From the NCBI GenBank assembly GCA_022823185.1, contig JAJDXQ010000045.1, forward strand, positions 1 to 64,000: DNA of 64,000 bases. Reading direction: 5' to 3'. Below the pieces are notes generated by a model that searched no databases, was not told the DNA's origin, and saw nothing but the letters and a program-made list of their open reading frames with translations. Numbering within the stretch: position 1 is the stretch's first letter; the number at the start of each line of letters is the position of its first letter. The translations under genes and the position numbers were made by a program. Positions 16,752 to 25,712 of the stretch are shown here, piece by piece. The stretch comes from Caldilineaceae bacterium (lineage in GTDB: Bacteria; Chloroflexota; Anaerolineae; Caldilineales; Caldilineaceae).

Positions 16752-17651
16752 TCAGGCGTCTCCGTAGGTATCGTAGAGGAGGCGGCCGATGCGGCCAAAG
16801 GCGGCGTCGATGGCGATGGGCTGTTCGCTGCTGGCGATGGGGTCGTCGGAGACGGCTTCGTCGTCCCAGCGGGAGAAGACGGTGACGGCGACATGAGCGT
16901 TTTTACCGGCGTAGATGATGCCGCTGTCGTTGCGGATGCCGGGCAGGGTGCCGGTCTTGTGGGCGCAGGGCGTGCCGGGCGGGAGGTAGCGGGGCAGGCG
17001 GTCGTTGAGCTGCTGCTTGAGGAGGATTTCGAGCATGGCGGCGCAGGCGGCGCGGTTGACGACTTCGCCGCGCCAGATCCGGGCGAGCAGCTCGGTGAGG
17101 GCAGCAGTTGTGCCGGTGTCGTTGTCGGGGCCGAGGCTGTAGGAGACGCCGGTGCGGTTGCGGGGCGCGGTGGCGAGGGCCAGCATGTCCTGGGTCGGGT
17201 CGGAGGAGGGGAGCAGGTCGTCGAACAGTTCGCGGATGGTGAGAGGCACGTGGATGTCGGTGAGGCCCAGCTTGTGCATGGCGGCAGTAACGCTGCCTTC
17301 GCCGAGGCGGTGCATGACCATGTCGGTGGCGGTGTTGTCGCTGATGATGATCATCAAGGTGAGCAGGTCCTTCACGGTGGGCGCGAGGCCGTCGTCGAAG
17401 AAGACGAGGATGCCGCTGGGCAGGTTCTTTTCGGCGGTGGTGAGTTCCCAGCGATCGTCGAGGGAGAAGCGGCCCGCTTCGATCTGGCGGAAGGCTTCGA
17501 CGAGGACGGGGATTTTTAGGACGCTGCAGAGCGGGTAGATGCGGTCGGCGTCGACGTCGGCGCGTTGCCCGGACTCAAGGTGGAGGGCGGAGACGGCCAT
17601 TTCGGCGCCGCTGTTTTCGGTGATGCTGCGGATTTCGGATTCGAGAGACAT
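16752..17651 (-). CDS. Class A beta-lactamase-fold serine hydrolase without signal peptide
   Basis: This 299-residue protein has the three motifs of the penicillin-binding fold: SVLK (S43, K46), SDN (about residue 104, SDNTATD) and KTG (about 237, HKTGTLPG). The spacing is that of class A beta-lactamases. The omega-loop ExxLN motif that holds the deacylating Glu is not visible, and there is no signal peptide. It may be a cytoplasmic D-amino peptidase, esterase or amidase rather than a resistance enzyme. ATG 17651 was preferred to a TTG start at 17678. It is flanked by a D-aminoacylase-like gene and a TIM-barrel isomerase on the same strand. Confidence 0.82.
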   Translation of the reverse strand: MSLESEIRSITENSGAEMAVSALHLESGQRADVDADRIYPLCSVLKIPVLVEAFRQIEAGRFSLDDRWELTTAEKNLPSGILVFFDDGLAPTVKDLLTLMIIISDNTATDMVMHRLGEGSVTAAMHKLGLTDIHVPLTIRELFDDLLPSSDPTQDMLALATAPRNRTGVSYSLGPDNDTGTTAALTELLARIWRGEVVNRAACAAMLEILLKQQLNDRLPRYLPPGTPCAHKTGTLPGIRNDSGIIYAGKNAHVAVTVFSRWDDEAVSDDPIASSEQPIAIDAAFGRIGRLLYDTYGDA

Positions 17652-17698
17652 AGTTCGTGTCCGTTTAGAAGGCGGCAAGAGTTTGCCGGCCTGTGCGA

Positions 17699-18616
17699 TC
17701 AGGGCATGAAGTTCTTGAGATAGCGCCCGCTCTGAACGAGGGAGGCTTTGCGGCTTTCGAGCGAGTCTTCGTAGGCGCGGTCCTCGACTTCGATGCAGAC
17801 TGGGCCATCGTAGCCAACGTCGCTGAGGACGGAGAAGAATTGGCCCCAGTCGATATCGCCCAGTCCGGGCAGCTTAGGCACGTGGAACTCGAGCGGGGTG
17901 GCCATGATGCCAACGTCGTCGAGGCGGTGATGGTCGAGGCGCACGTCCTTGGCGTGGACGTGGAAGAACTTGTCGATGAACTCGCGGATGGGTTTGAGGT
18001 AGTCCATGTGCTGCCAGATCATGTGGGATGGGTCGTAGTTGAGGCCGAAGTGGTCGCTGGGGATGTCGGCGAACATGCGGCGCCAGATGGCAGGCGTGTG
18101 AGCGAGGTTTTTGCCGCCGGGCCATTCGTCGCTGGTAAAGGCCATGGGGCAGTTCTCGATACCGATTTTGACGTTGTGGTCTTCGGCGAAGCGGATCAGG
18201 GGCGTCCAGACTTCGAGGAATCGGGGCCAGTTGTCGTCGACGGACTTGGTCCAGTCGCGGCCGACGAAGGTGTTCATGATGCCGATGCCGAGCAGCGCGG
18301 AGGCCTCGATAACGCGCTTGATGTGGTCGATAGCGACCTGGGCTTCGTCCTGGTCGGGCGTGAGGGGGTTGGGGTAGTATCCGAGGCCGCTGATGGTGAT
18401 GCCGGCGGAGGCGGCGAGTTGGTTGACGCGGGCGGCGTCCTCTGCGGTGAAGCCGACGACGTCGATGTGGGTGACGCCGGCGTAGCGGCGTTCGGCTTTG
18501 CCGGCGGGCCAGCACATGAGCTCGACGGTGGCGAAGCCGTTTTCGGCGGTGAATTGGACGACCTCTTCGAGGGAGAGGTCGGGAAGGATGGCGCTGGCGT
18601 AGCCTAGTTGCATCAT
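17699..18616 (-). CDS. Sugar phosphate isomerase/epimerase (xylose isomerase-like TIM barrel)
   Basis: This 305-residue protein belongs to the AP_endonuc_2 / xylose isomerase-like TIM-barrel group, whose members isomerise or epimerise sugars, inosose or keto-acids using a divalent metal. Typical barrel pieces are VELMCWPAG, VKIGIENCPM, LNYDPSHMIWQ, FHVHAKDVRLDHHRL and PVCIEVED near the C-terminus, giving the usual Glu, Asp, His and Glu metal ligands. It is first in a run of three genes with the serine hydrolase and the D-aminoacylase-like enzyme. The substrate cannot be assigned from sequence alone. Confidence 0.85.
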   Translation of the reverse strand: MMQLGYASAILPDLSLEEVVQFTAENGFATVELMCWPAGKAERRYAGVTHIDVVGFTAEDAARVNQLAASAGITISGLGYYPNPLTPDQDEAQVAIDHIKRVIEASALLGIGIMNTFVGRDWTKSVDDNWPRFLEVWTPLIRFAEDHNVKIGIENCPMAFTSDEWPGGKNLAHTPAIWRRMFADIPSDHFGLNYDPSHMIWQHMDYLKPIREFIDKFFHVHAKDVRLDHHRLDDVGIMATPLEFHVPKLPGLGDIDWGQFFSVLSDVGYDGPVCIEVEDRAYEDSLESRKASLVQSGRYLKNFMP

Positions 18617-18691
18617 TTTGGGTGGTTGCTCCTTTCTGATCTTTTGGGCATAAAAGTCCTACCACGCAACACGAAATATCAGTCTGATGAT

Positions 18692-20905
18692 TCAGTCTGG
18701 CTGCAAAAGGTTCATCTGATGTGCCATCGCAATCCACTCCCTCGTGGCACTTACATCAAATGCTTTGGCTCCATATCCTTCATCCAAGAGACCTTCGGGC
18801 AAAAGATGGTCGTATTTTTCAGTGTGTTTATTCGCGGACAGCTTTGCCAAATCAGTATTTGATACTCTTTCTTCTTCTACAAAATCGTTAAGGCAGTTGG
18901 TAAGGGAAGAGTGAGAAGAGTCATCGACTTCGATGACTCCCCTGAAACTGTTTGCTTTGTATCCAGCCCTGACCAAAAGCATAGTCAATGCATTCACGAT
19001 CTTATCTCCCATCCAAGGAATCAAATAGACGTATTGTCCATGGCTAACAACTCGCTTATTTTGCAGTTTCAGATCTCGAAATGAAGTCAGGCCTTCAGAA
19101 AACAGATTTGTTGCCGAAGCATCCAAGAAGTCCATCTTCTTGCCTTCGGCCTCAATCCGGTAATCTCCACTCAGATACACTTTCAACATCTCCTGACGAA
19201 CAGAATCATGTACGGACATGCCGCCGCCCAAAAAAACAGGCGGCTTGCCGCCTTTTGCAGGGACGACATAGATTGCCTTTTTTTCGATGTCCACGTCAAG
19301 GACTTTCCACCGGCTTCCCCCAAATATAATATGCTGGTCTGGAGCAACTGGAGATTCAACGGGAAGCATGCCCAGAATCTTTCCCCCTTCTTTGACGATG
19401 ATTCTAAACTCCTGAGGTGTTTCGAAGACTGCATAGAATGAAAAGTGGTTGACCAGCCTTTCCCCCTGCTCTGCAAGCACTAGTTCACCGCTAGACAGTT
19501 GTGAAATCAGGTGGTTTTCCCCCATTGCGTAGAGCAGCGTCTTGAAATGCTCTACAGCAACCTTTTCAAATGGGCCAGATTTGCAGAGCAGTGACCAGAG
19601 TTGGTCTGCTCGAACTCCTCCCCACTGCGCAGTGACCGCCAGAATTTGATGTAGGAGTGTTGAGAAATGATATGAGTCGATATCTGCCGGTTCATACCAC
19701 TTCCGCAGCAGGAGACGAATCATCGCCAAGCTCTGGAGTAGGCTCAATCGCAATCTGTCCGAAAGACTTGCATTAGCAGTCAACGCATCCTCTATGATGA
19801 AAGTTCGAAGTACCGCCGGTGAACCTCGACGCCCAGAGCGACCAAGTCGCTGCCGGAGGCTGGCCACGGAATGCGGCGCCGTAACTTGAGCGATCGAATT
19901 TACCTTCCCGATATCTATGCCCAGTTCTAGTGTCATCGTACAAACAGCAGTTGTGGGCAACCTCTCCATATGCAATCTTTTTTCTACGTGGCTACGAAGC
20001 TCTTTGGAAAGAGAGCCGTGGTGGGCAAAAAACTCTTCAGGCACATGATTATCTTGGCACAGGTCGTTGAGCATCGCGACATACATTTCTGTATTGTGCC
20101 TGCTGTTAGCAAAAACTAGATGAGAATCACCTCGCAGGAGTGCATAGAGATCCTTGGCGACCCGAAACTCAGCCGGTTCTTCTTCTTCGCTCGAACTGTG
20201 GTTCAAATAGCCTCTCACCTGCATTTTCAAGGCACTATTGCTTTCAGAATCGACAATGAGCTTGCAGGGGAAAGCGCTATCAGTTCTCAGGCCACTAAGG
20301 ACGCCCTCCATATCTCCAAGTGTGGCACTTAGTGCGAGCCTGGGGATAGGGCTCTGCTGACGATCTAGAAGATGCTCGAGACGAGTCAACAAAGACTGAA
20401 GATGGTGCCCACGTTCGAAACCGACAAAGGCATGATACTCGTCAATGATGATGTACTTTAGAGACTCAAACGCTGCGCGTACCCATCCGGCATCGCGTAT
20501 GAGCCGAGACTCGAGAGATTCGGGCGTAATGAGCAAGATGCCTTCTGGATATTGCCTGGCAGTTTTCTTCTTGGATTGGGGGCTGTCGCCATGCCAGGGG
20601 GTCACCTGCATGTCCAGCATGTCACAGAGGCTTTCCAACCGGCGATACTGATCATTGATCAGGGCCTTCAATGGACTAATGTACAGGATCCCAAACCCAT
20701 TGGACTCGCTTGCAATTGCGCTGCAGGCGGGAAGAAATACCGCCTCGGTTTTTCCGCCGGCGGTCGGCGCGCTGATCACGATATCCGATTTGCCGGCAAG
20801 TATCGGCTTTATTGCGCTCTTCTGAATTGCCCGCAGATCCTTCCAACCCTGTTTGTAGACCCATTTCTGAACGGCGGGATGCAGGAGTGAGAATTCGTCA
20901 ATCAT
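18692..20905 (-). CDS. Lhr/BrxHI-type superfamily 2 helicase, third gene of TerB operon
   Basis: This 737-residue DExH helicase has all core motifs: a Q-like RAIQKSAI, Walker A SAPTAGGKTEA (about residues 46-56), the DEYH box in IIIDEYHAF (about 157), motif III SATLGD, and motif VI RQRLGRSGRRG (about 354). A C-terminal half of about 300 residues (PPVFLGGG and LIPWMG segments) resembles the extension of Lhr-type and BREX-associated BrxHI helicases. The ATG overlaps the upstream stop by one base (TGATG); GTG at 20908 is an alternative. It is the last of three coupled genes, so it probably acts with the BrxD-like ATPase and the TerB-domain protein, most likely on DNA. It is AT-richer than genes on either side. 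Confidence 0.88.
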   Translation of the reverse strand: MIDEFSLLHPAVQKWVYKQGWKDLRAIQKSAIKPILAGKSDIVISAPTAGGKTEAVFLPACSAIASESNGFGILYISPLKALINDQYRRLESLCDMLDMQVTPWHGDSPQSKKKTARQYPEGILLITPESLESRLIRDAGWVRAAFESLKYIIIDEYHAFVGFERGHHLQSLLTRLEHLLDRQQSPIPRLALSATLGDMEGVLSGLRTDSAFPCKLIVDSESNSALKMQVRGYLNHSSSEEEEPAEFRVAKDLYALLRGDSHLVFANSRHNTEMYVAMLNDLCQDNHVPEEFFAHHGSLSKELRSHVEKRLHMERLPTTAVCTMTLELGIDIGKVNSIAQVTAPHSVASLRQRLGRSGRRGSPAVLRTFIIEDALTANASLSDRLRLSLLQSLAMIRLLLRKWYEPADIDSYHFSTLLHQILAVTAQWGGVRADQLWSLLCKSGPFEKVAVEHFKTLLYAMGENHLISQLSSGELVLAEQGERLVNHFSFYAVFETPQEFRIIVKEGGKILGMLPVESPVAPDQHIIFGGSRWKVLDVDIEKKAIYVVPAKGGKPPVFLGGGMSVHDSVRQEMLKVYLSGDYRIEAEGKKMDFLDASATNLFSEGLTSFRDLKLQNKRVVSHGQYVYLIPWMGDKIVNALTMLLVRAGYKANSFRGVIEVDDSSHSSLTNCLNDFVEEERVSNTDLAKLSANKHTEKYDHLLPEGLLDEGYGAKAFDVSATREWIAMAHQMNLLQPD

Positions 20906-22215
20906 CACAAAGTGAAATTGGCCAGATTGTCTGTGGAATCTTCCACATCGGGCATATCGCTGGGGTTATCGTCTGGGATTGAGACGGAGTCAATTAGGTC
21001 TTCCCACTTAAGATTCCTATTCTGATCCAAGACCGAGAGCATGCCAGCGAATTCCCTTATTGTATTGCGAGGCGTACGGAAATAGGCGTCGCCAATAGTA
21101 TTGTTGCAATGGTTAAGAAAGGCCTCCAGGGCTTCGTCAGGAACAAGGTTTCTCGTTTCATCCCCTGAAGCGAAAACGCGTCTAATGTTTTGCAGGAGGA
21201 TATAAACCTCTTCAGGGGTCAGGTTTGCAAGGTGCAGGGTAGGGGAGGAGTAATCGATCACGCCTGCCCGCTGTGCGAAACTGTTTTCCGCCAATCGCGA
21301 CTGGAGGGCTTCGTAGCTGTACAGTCCCCTGCGTGTGTCGAGAAGAAACTCCGGTGTGCCTCCTAGTAGAAACCCCATATGTTCAGCCGTGCCCTGAAGA
21401 CAATCATTGAGGATCGACAGGATCTGCTCGTAGTTCGACATGCGGGCGCGTGTACTACTGAGTTTGTAGAGGTTGACCATTTCGTCCAGACCGACCAGCA
21501 GACCCTTATATCCGGCCTGAGTCACGAGCAGACTTAAGATCTTCAAGTTGCTGTAAAAGGACGTGTCCGAAATGATGTCACGGACGCCAAGCGCTTTGCG
21601 AGCATCGGTTTTTGTCGAGAATTCCGCCCGCAACCAGCGGATGGCGTTAGACATCAGTTCGTCATTACTGTTTTCATGTCCTCGCCAGTATGCCTCAATG
21701 ACTTTGGCGAAATCATAGCCCCCAACGTGTTCGGCTAAGGACGAGAGGCGCTCATTGATAACGGAAGCACCGGACACACCCGCTTCGGTGGCAGTTTGCT
21801 TCGAGTGGTTGACGAATCGTTCCACGATGGCTGTGAGGGCGTTGCCCTGCGGCTTAGTCCGAGTCGCCATGTTGCGCATGAGTTCTGAATATAGATTCCT
21901 GGCCTGTCCTGAGGATGCGTGAATCCTCCTGTCAGGTGACAGATCCGCGTTGACTGAAACCAACTGTTTTTCAAGCGCGATTGCCCTGATTACGCTCAGG
22001 AAAAAGGTCTTGCCTGAGCCGTATTCGCCTATAATCAGACGAAACGCAGACCCTCCCTGCGCAATGCGATCTATGTCCTTGTCAATTGCTTCGATCTCAT
22101 TGACGCGTCCGACCTGTATGTGTTGAATACCGGAGCGGGGTGCAACACCGGCTTTGAGCGATTGGATAATTGAGTCACGCTCTTTGGATCTGATACGCGT
22201 TCGAGCTAAAGTCAT
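20905..22215 (-). CDS. BrxD-like (DUF2791) P-loop ATPase, second gene of TerB operon
   Basis: This 436-residue AAA-like ATPase matches the DUF2791/BrxD type. Walker A is GEYGSGKT (residues 63-70) just after GRVNEIEAIDKDID, and Walker B is LLVGLDEMVNLYK (about 243). The N-terminal IQVGRVNEI and the C-terminal TPRNTIREFAGML are typical. BrxD proteins occur with BrxHI helicases in some BREX subtypes, where their exact biochemical role is not settled. Here the start overlaps the end of the TerB-protein gene (ATGA), and the stop overlaps the helicase gene, so three products are made in coupled fashion. No PglX, PglZ or BrxC gene is near, so it is not a classical BREX locus. Confidence 0.88.
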   Translation of the reverse strand: MTLARTRIRSKERDSIIQSLKAGVAPRSGIQHIQVGRVNEIEAIDKDIDRIAQGGSAFRLIIGEYGSGKTFFLSVIRAIALEKQLVSVNADLSPDRRIHASSGQARNLYSELMRNMATRTKPQGNALTAIVERFVNHSKQTATEAGVSGASVINERLSSLAEHVGGYDFAKVIEAYWRGHENSNDELMSNAIRWLRAEFSTKTDARKALGVRDIISDTSFYSNLKILSLLVTQAGYKGLLVGLDEMVNLYKLSSTRARMSNYEQILSILNDCLQGTAEHMGFLLGGTPEFLLDTRRGLYSYEALQSRLAENSFAQRAGVIDYSSPTLHLANLTPEEVYILLQNIRRVFASGDETRNLVPDEALEAFLNHCNNTIGDAYFRTPRNTIREFAGMLSVLDQNRNLKWEDLIDSVSIPDDNPSDMPDVEDSTDNLANFTL

Positions 22216-25200
22216 TGCATCTGCTCTTGTGTCTGCATCGTGGATATCTCTTCGGCCAAGTCAAGATCGACAAACACCGTGCTGCCTTCTTCTATCAAGG
22301 GGGCCCCTACCCTGTCAAAGGCCCAGTCATTTATCGATTCGACAGCGCCAGCGGTCATCAGTTGGCGCTCACTGCAAAGCTCTTCCAATTCTTCGCTGGT
22401 CCATTCTGCTTTGGTGATCAGTCTGCCGTAGATTTCCTGAACTTTGGTGTCAAGACCCTCAATTGACCCGTTACTCGCTGGAAGAACGGTGGGCATTTCA
22501 ATTTCGGGTTCATCATCGTGGTCTTCTTCGGCGAATATTGACTCCAGAACGGATTGAGCCACTTTGGTCTCCTCTTCGAGCAGTCTCACAAGATCGCGGT
22601 CAAGCGCAAATGTGGACGCGTCTTGGGTCGAGGGAGTAGAAGAGGATTTCGCTGCTTGATCTAAACGCTGCGCCCTGCTGGAAGATAGATTGTGAATGTC
22701 GCTGGCGACCAAGCTTTTGTCAAGTCCCAGTTGCGTGTACAGTTTTTCAAGCTGTCTGATTTCTGCAGGATCGATCTTGCCGTCAGCCAGCGCTACGCCT
22801 ACCAAGATGTGGCTGATAGCGACTTTCTCGCTTGGGCTTAGCAGGCCGAGCCGCTTCTTCAACCCTGTCATATTTGACGGTGAGTTAAGTCGCCACATCA
22901 TATATGCATTCAATGACCGTCGTTCTGTATCGGTAAGACGACTATTCTGTGAAATCACATCCTTGAGTGCCTTAACCTCCGAGTCACTGACATGGTCGTC
23001 AGTTGCAGCTACAAGAGTGCCTAGGCGCAGTATGGTTCCAACCTTTCTGAACTCATCAGACGGAGAGAAACTTTCGCCGTGCCCACCAGGAAATAGCACA
23101 ATCTTGCCGTCAATGTCGGGCTTAGCAAGATGGAAGCGGAAATCCGGCGCGACACCATAGCCCGCTTTCTCAACGAGACTCGAAAGCATGTCGGCTTCTC
23201 TCTTATTGATTTTCTGAGGCGCGTCTTCACCAAAGTGCTGTAGTAGTGAATCAACAGGTATTACGGTGCAGGATTTGGGGATCTCCGACTGCAGCCAAGC
23301 CTTAAACTTTTCGAACAGGGAATTAGAAACGAAGGCAATAAGGTCGTTTGGGAGGAGAGAAAAGGCCTTCAACGAGTCACGCGAATTACCATGCCTACCT
23401 ACAAAGCGACTGAATTGATCAAGTTCGCCAGCACATGACTCTGCCAAGGCAACAAGCTTTCTGACGGGCCCCGTCAAACGACTAACGTCTGGAAGATCAA
23501 GTCTGAGATTGTAGTAGCCCGTCAAGGAGTCACTAGCGGGATGATAATCAAGCTGCAATCTAGTTTTGTTAGGCGATAGCTCTAAGCCTGCTCCAAACTT
23601 ACTCTTGTAACGCAGCTTGAAAAGTTCATCAAACTCGTTTGGGCAGCGGCGCGCTGGTGTCCGTAAAGTTAACTCAGGATGACTTCTTACCCAAGCAAGC
23701 GCCAGGTCTGCATCAATGGGATTTCCGTTTTGGACAGTTTGCGCCAGTAAAAACTTGAATGCAGGTGTAAATCCTCCATTTGCAACCAATAGACCATAAT
23801 CCGGTTTCGCATCTCGAGTTCTGTTGTGGATAGTCCAAATATACGACAGCAGGGCAGTAACATAGGAATGGAATGAACGATGGTCGCCATAGGTATTCTT
23901 CAGTCGTTTCAATTCTTGGACCAAGGCCTTTCGTTCGTCTTCAGATACTTGCCCATTCGTGTCGTCAATTAGCAAGCGCCTCTCCATGCCATAGAAATAG
24001 AGAAACACATATCCTATGTAGGCGTCAGGATCAGTGCGGTCGCTGGCAAGCCATTCGAGATATGCAGCGCGGCTCTGTGGAGTAATCCAGCTATAGCTGG
24101 GGTAGTAATCCATCTGGATCCCAGCATAGTCTGGCGATTTAGAGTCAATCGCTAGCGATGGGTCAATCAGCGATGGATCGTTATCGAGGTAGTAATCATC
24201 CAGCCCTTTCAATTGGCCGCCGAAGTAGAAAAATCCACGTTGCACTTCAAAATTGCCTACCCTAACTATCTCACCCGGCTGGATCCATCTTCCTGGCTGT
24301 TTGTTGAGAGTCTCTTGTTCTTCGGTGAATTCTTCAGAACTTGAAATCCTAAGATCGACCAGTCCTGTTTCACTGTTCTGTGGTTCTGCTAACTCTGCCT
24401 TAGCGCTCCTTAGTAATTCGGCAATTCTGTCAGTGCCCACTATTGGTGGTAGTGGGTCACTCATAAGTTGCTTCAATGAAGACACCTCGTCTTTCTTTGC
24501 CCTCTGTCTAGCTTGTTCAGCTTGCTGACCGGCTTCAAACCCTTCTGGCTTGAGTCGCCAACCCTTCGGACTCGCCTCGTCTGCCCTGATTTGGACTCTT
24601 CGAGAGTCCAGTTTGGATTGCTCTGCCTCCGATCCTTCGCTTCCCCCTTTGAGTCTTTCCTTAGCCAGGATTTCCTTTGCCCTAGTAAGACGCTCAGCAA
24701 GCCTTTGCGGGCCAACGCCGGGTGCCTTTGTTTCCCCTTCATAACGCTCCAGCACGACCACTTCATCAGAATAGCGCTTTACCTTGCGGTAAATGATGGC
24801 AAGTTGCTCGTAATACCAAGGGGCCACCCCGGAAGGGCCTCCAGATTCTCTGGACTCTGCTTCGGTCGCGTCAATCAGGTTTAGAAGTAACGCAATTGCT
24901 TCGTCGTGACGTTCTTCTCGCTTCAAATGCTTGACTTGCTCAATGTAAGTAGTGAAATGTTTGCCTTCCAAATAGCCCGGGCCGACCCTGTTTATGGCTG
25001 TCTCTTTTTCGCTGATTCTGTCCACCTTTCTTGATTGACTTCTCACTGCGCTTTTGCGGGATGCTGTCAAGTCGGCTCTCTTTGCTGCGTCCAAGTAGTC
25101 AACTGGCTTCTGTCCAACGTTATCGGCACTTAGACTGACCCTCAGCAGTCCCTGTTTCAGTCTCGAATTATGTCTTCGGACGGCGAATATGCTGACAACA

Positions 25201-25361
25201 ATCGAAATCGGCCACAGTCCAATTGGTACCTCGCCACTGAGAAAACCGATGATGGATGTAGCCACCACCAGCACTATCCCCAATACGACGCTTGAATAAA
25301 ACAATCCAATCGGACCAAAGAAAAGGGCTAGAATGATCCCTTTGAATTGAGACTTTTTCAT
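22212..25361 (-). CDS. Membrane-anchored TerB-N/TerB/TerB-C protein, first gene of three-gene system
   Basis: This 1049-residue protein opens with two membrane segments (about residues 7-60), then a basic charged stretch and a TPR-like helical pair (about 130-200, WYYEQLAIIYRKVKRYSDEV). A TerB-N domain starts at about 358 (VGNFEVQRGFFYFGG). A TerB-type helical domain at about 775-880 has acidic metal-binding-like motifs (ATDDHVSDSE, ADGKIDPAEI). The C-terminus is TerB-C (INDWAFDRVGAPLIEE, about 1008). TerB domains are tied to tellurite and phage resistance systems and membrane-associated stress responses. It is encoded ahead of, and coupled to, a BrxD-like ATPase and an Lhr-type helicase, suggesting a membrane platform that recruits a DNA-processing pair. 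The system role is inferred. Confidence 0.87.
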   Translation of the reverse strand: MKKSQFKGIILALFFGPIGLFYSSVVLGIVLVVATSIIGFLSGEVPIGLWPISIVVSIFAVRRHNSRLKQGLLRVSLSADNVGQKPVDYLDAAKRADLTASRKSAVRSQSRKVDRISEKETAINRVGPGYLEGKHFTTYIEQVKHLKREERHDEAIALLLNLIDATEAESRESGGPSGVAPWYYEQLAIIYRKVKRYSDEVVVLERYEGETKAPGVGPQRLAERLTRAKEILAKERLKGGSEGSEAEQSKLDSRRVQIRADEASPKGWRLKPEGFEAGQQAEQARQRAKKDEVSSLKQLMSDPLPPIVGTDRIAELLRSAKAELAEPQNSETGLVDLRISSSEEFTEEQETLNKQPGRWIQPGEIVRVGNFEVQRGFFYFGGQLKGLDDYYLDNDPSLIDPSLAIDSKSPDYAGIQMDYYPSYSWITPQSRAAYLEWLASDRTDPDAYIGYVFLYFYGMERRLLIDDTNGQVSEDERKALVQELKRLKNTYGDHRSFHSYVTALLSYIWTIHNRTRDAKPDYGLLVANGGFTPAFKFLLAQTVQNGNPIDADLALAWVRSHPELTLRTPARRCPNEFDELFKLRYKSKFGAGLELSPNKTRLQLDYHPASDSLTGYYNLRLDLPDVSRLTGPVRKLVALAESCAGELDQFSRFVGRHGNSRDSLKAFSLLPNDLIAFVSNSLFEKFKAWLQSEIPKSCTVIPVDSLLQHFGEDAPQKINKREADMLSSLVEKAGYGVAPDFRFHLAKPDIDGKIVLFPGGHGESFSPSDEFRKVGTILRLGTLVAATDDHVSDSEVKALKDVISQNSRLTDTERRSLNAYMMWRLNSPSNMTGLKKRLGLLSPSEKVAISHILVGVALADGKIDPAEIRQLEKLYTQLGLDKSLVASDIHNLSSSRAQRLDQAAKSSSTPSTQDASTFALDRDLVRLLEEETKVAQSVLESIFAEEDHDDEPEIEMPTVLPASNGSIEGLDTKVQEIYGRLITKAEWTSEELEELCSERQLMTAGAVESINDWAFDRVGAPLIEEGSTVFVDLDLAEEISTMQTQEQMQ

Positions 25362-25712
25362 TCTTTCATGGTTCTCTACAGTTACTATTCCTAATTGGGA
25401 AGGACTCAGAAAACCGCACTGCTGATCGTCGAATTGTCAGCACATATTCTTGGCTCTCAAGTTCCGCATAGGCGTTATGCCCGTCAAACCTCAACTCCAA
25501 GGACGAAACGGGTGCTTAAGAAGAGGTCCGATGACCAGCATACGTAACCAGATGTGCGAATTCCACTTGTTTGCCTCAAATGGGGAGGTCTTACTCAGAA
25601 GCGTATGCTGGTCTCGCGAATTCCTTCGATAGAACGACTGACTGTTTCACCAAGGATCGCAAATGGCCACATTTGGAGGACTAATTGTTTCACTCCATCC
25701 TACCGTAAGCAC
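25362..25712. other. Gap upstream of the TerB operon
   Basis: This stretch lies between the 113-residue protein gene and the TerB-protein start and should hold the operon's promoter. No consensus -10/-35 pair or repeat stands out. A 60-codon plus-strand frame at 25450-25632 has no recognisable features. Confidence 0.45.

Noticed and set aside
16752..17651. Beta-lactam resistance gene
   Set aside because: The fold motifs are present, but the deacylating Glu motif and a signal peptide are not seen.
18692..25361. Complete BREX system
   Set aside because: Only BrxD-like and BrxHI-like proteins are present; no PglX methylase, PglZ, BrxC/PglY, BrxL or Lon-like protein is within reach, so a BREX label would be misleading.
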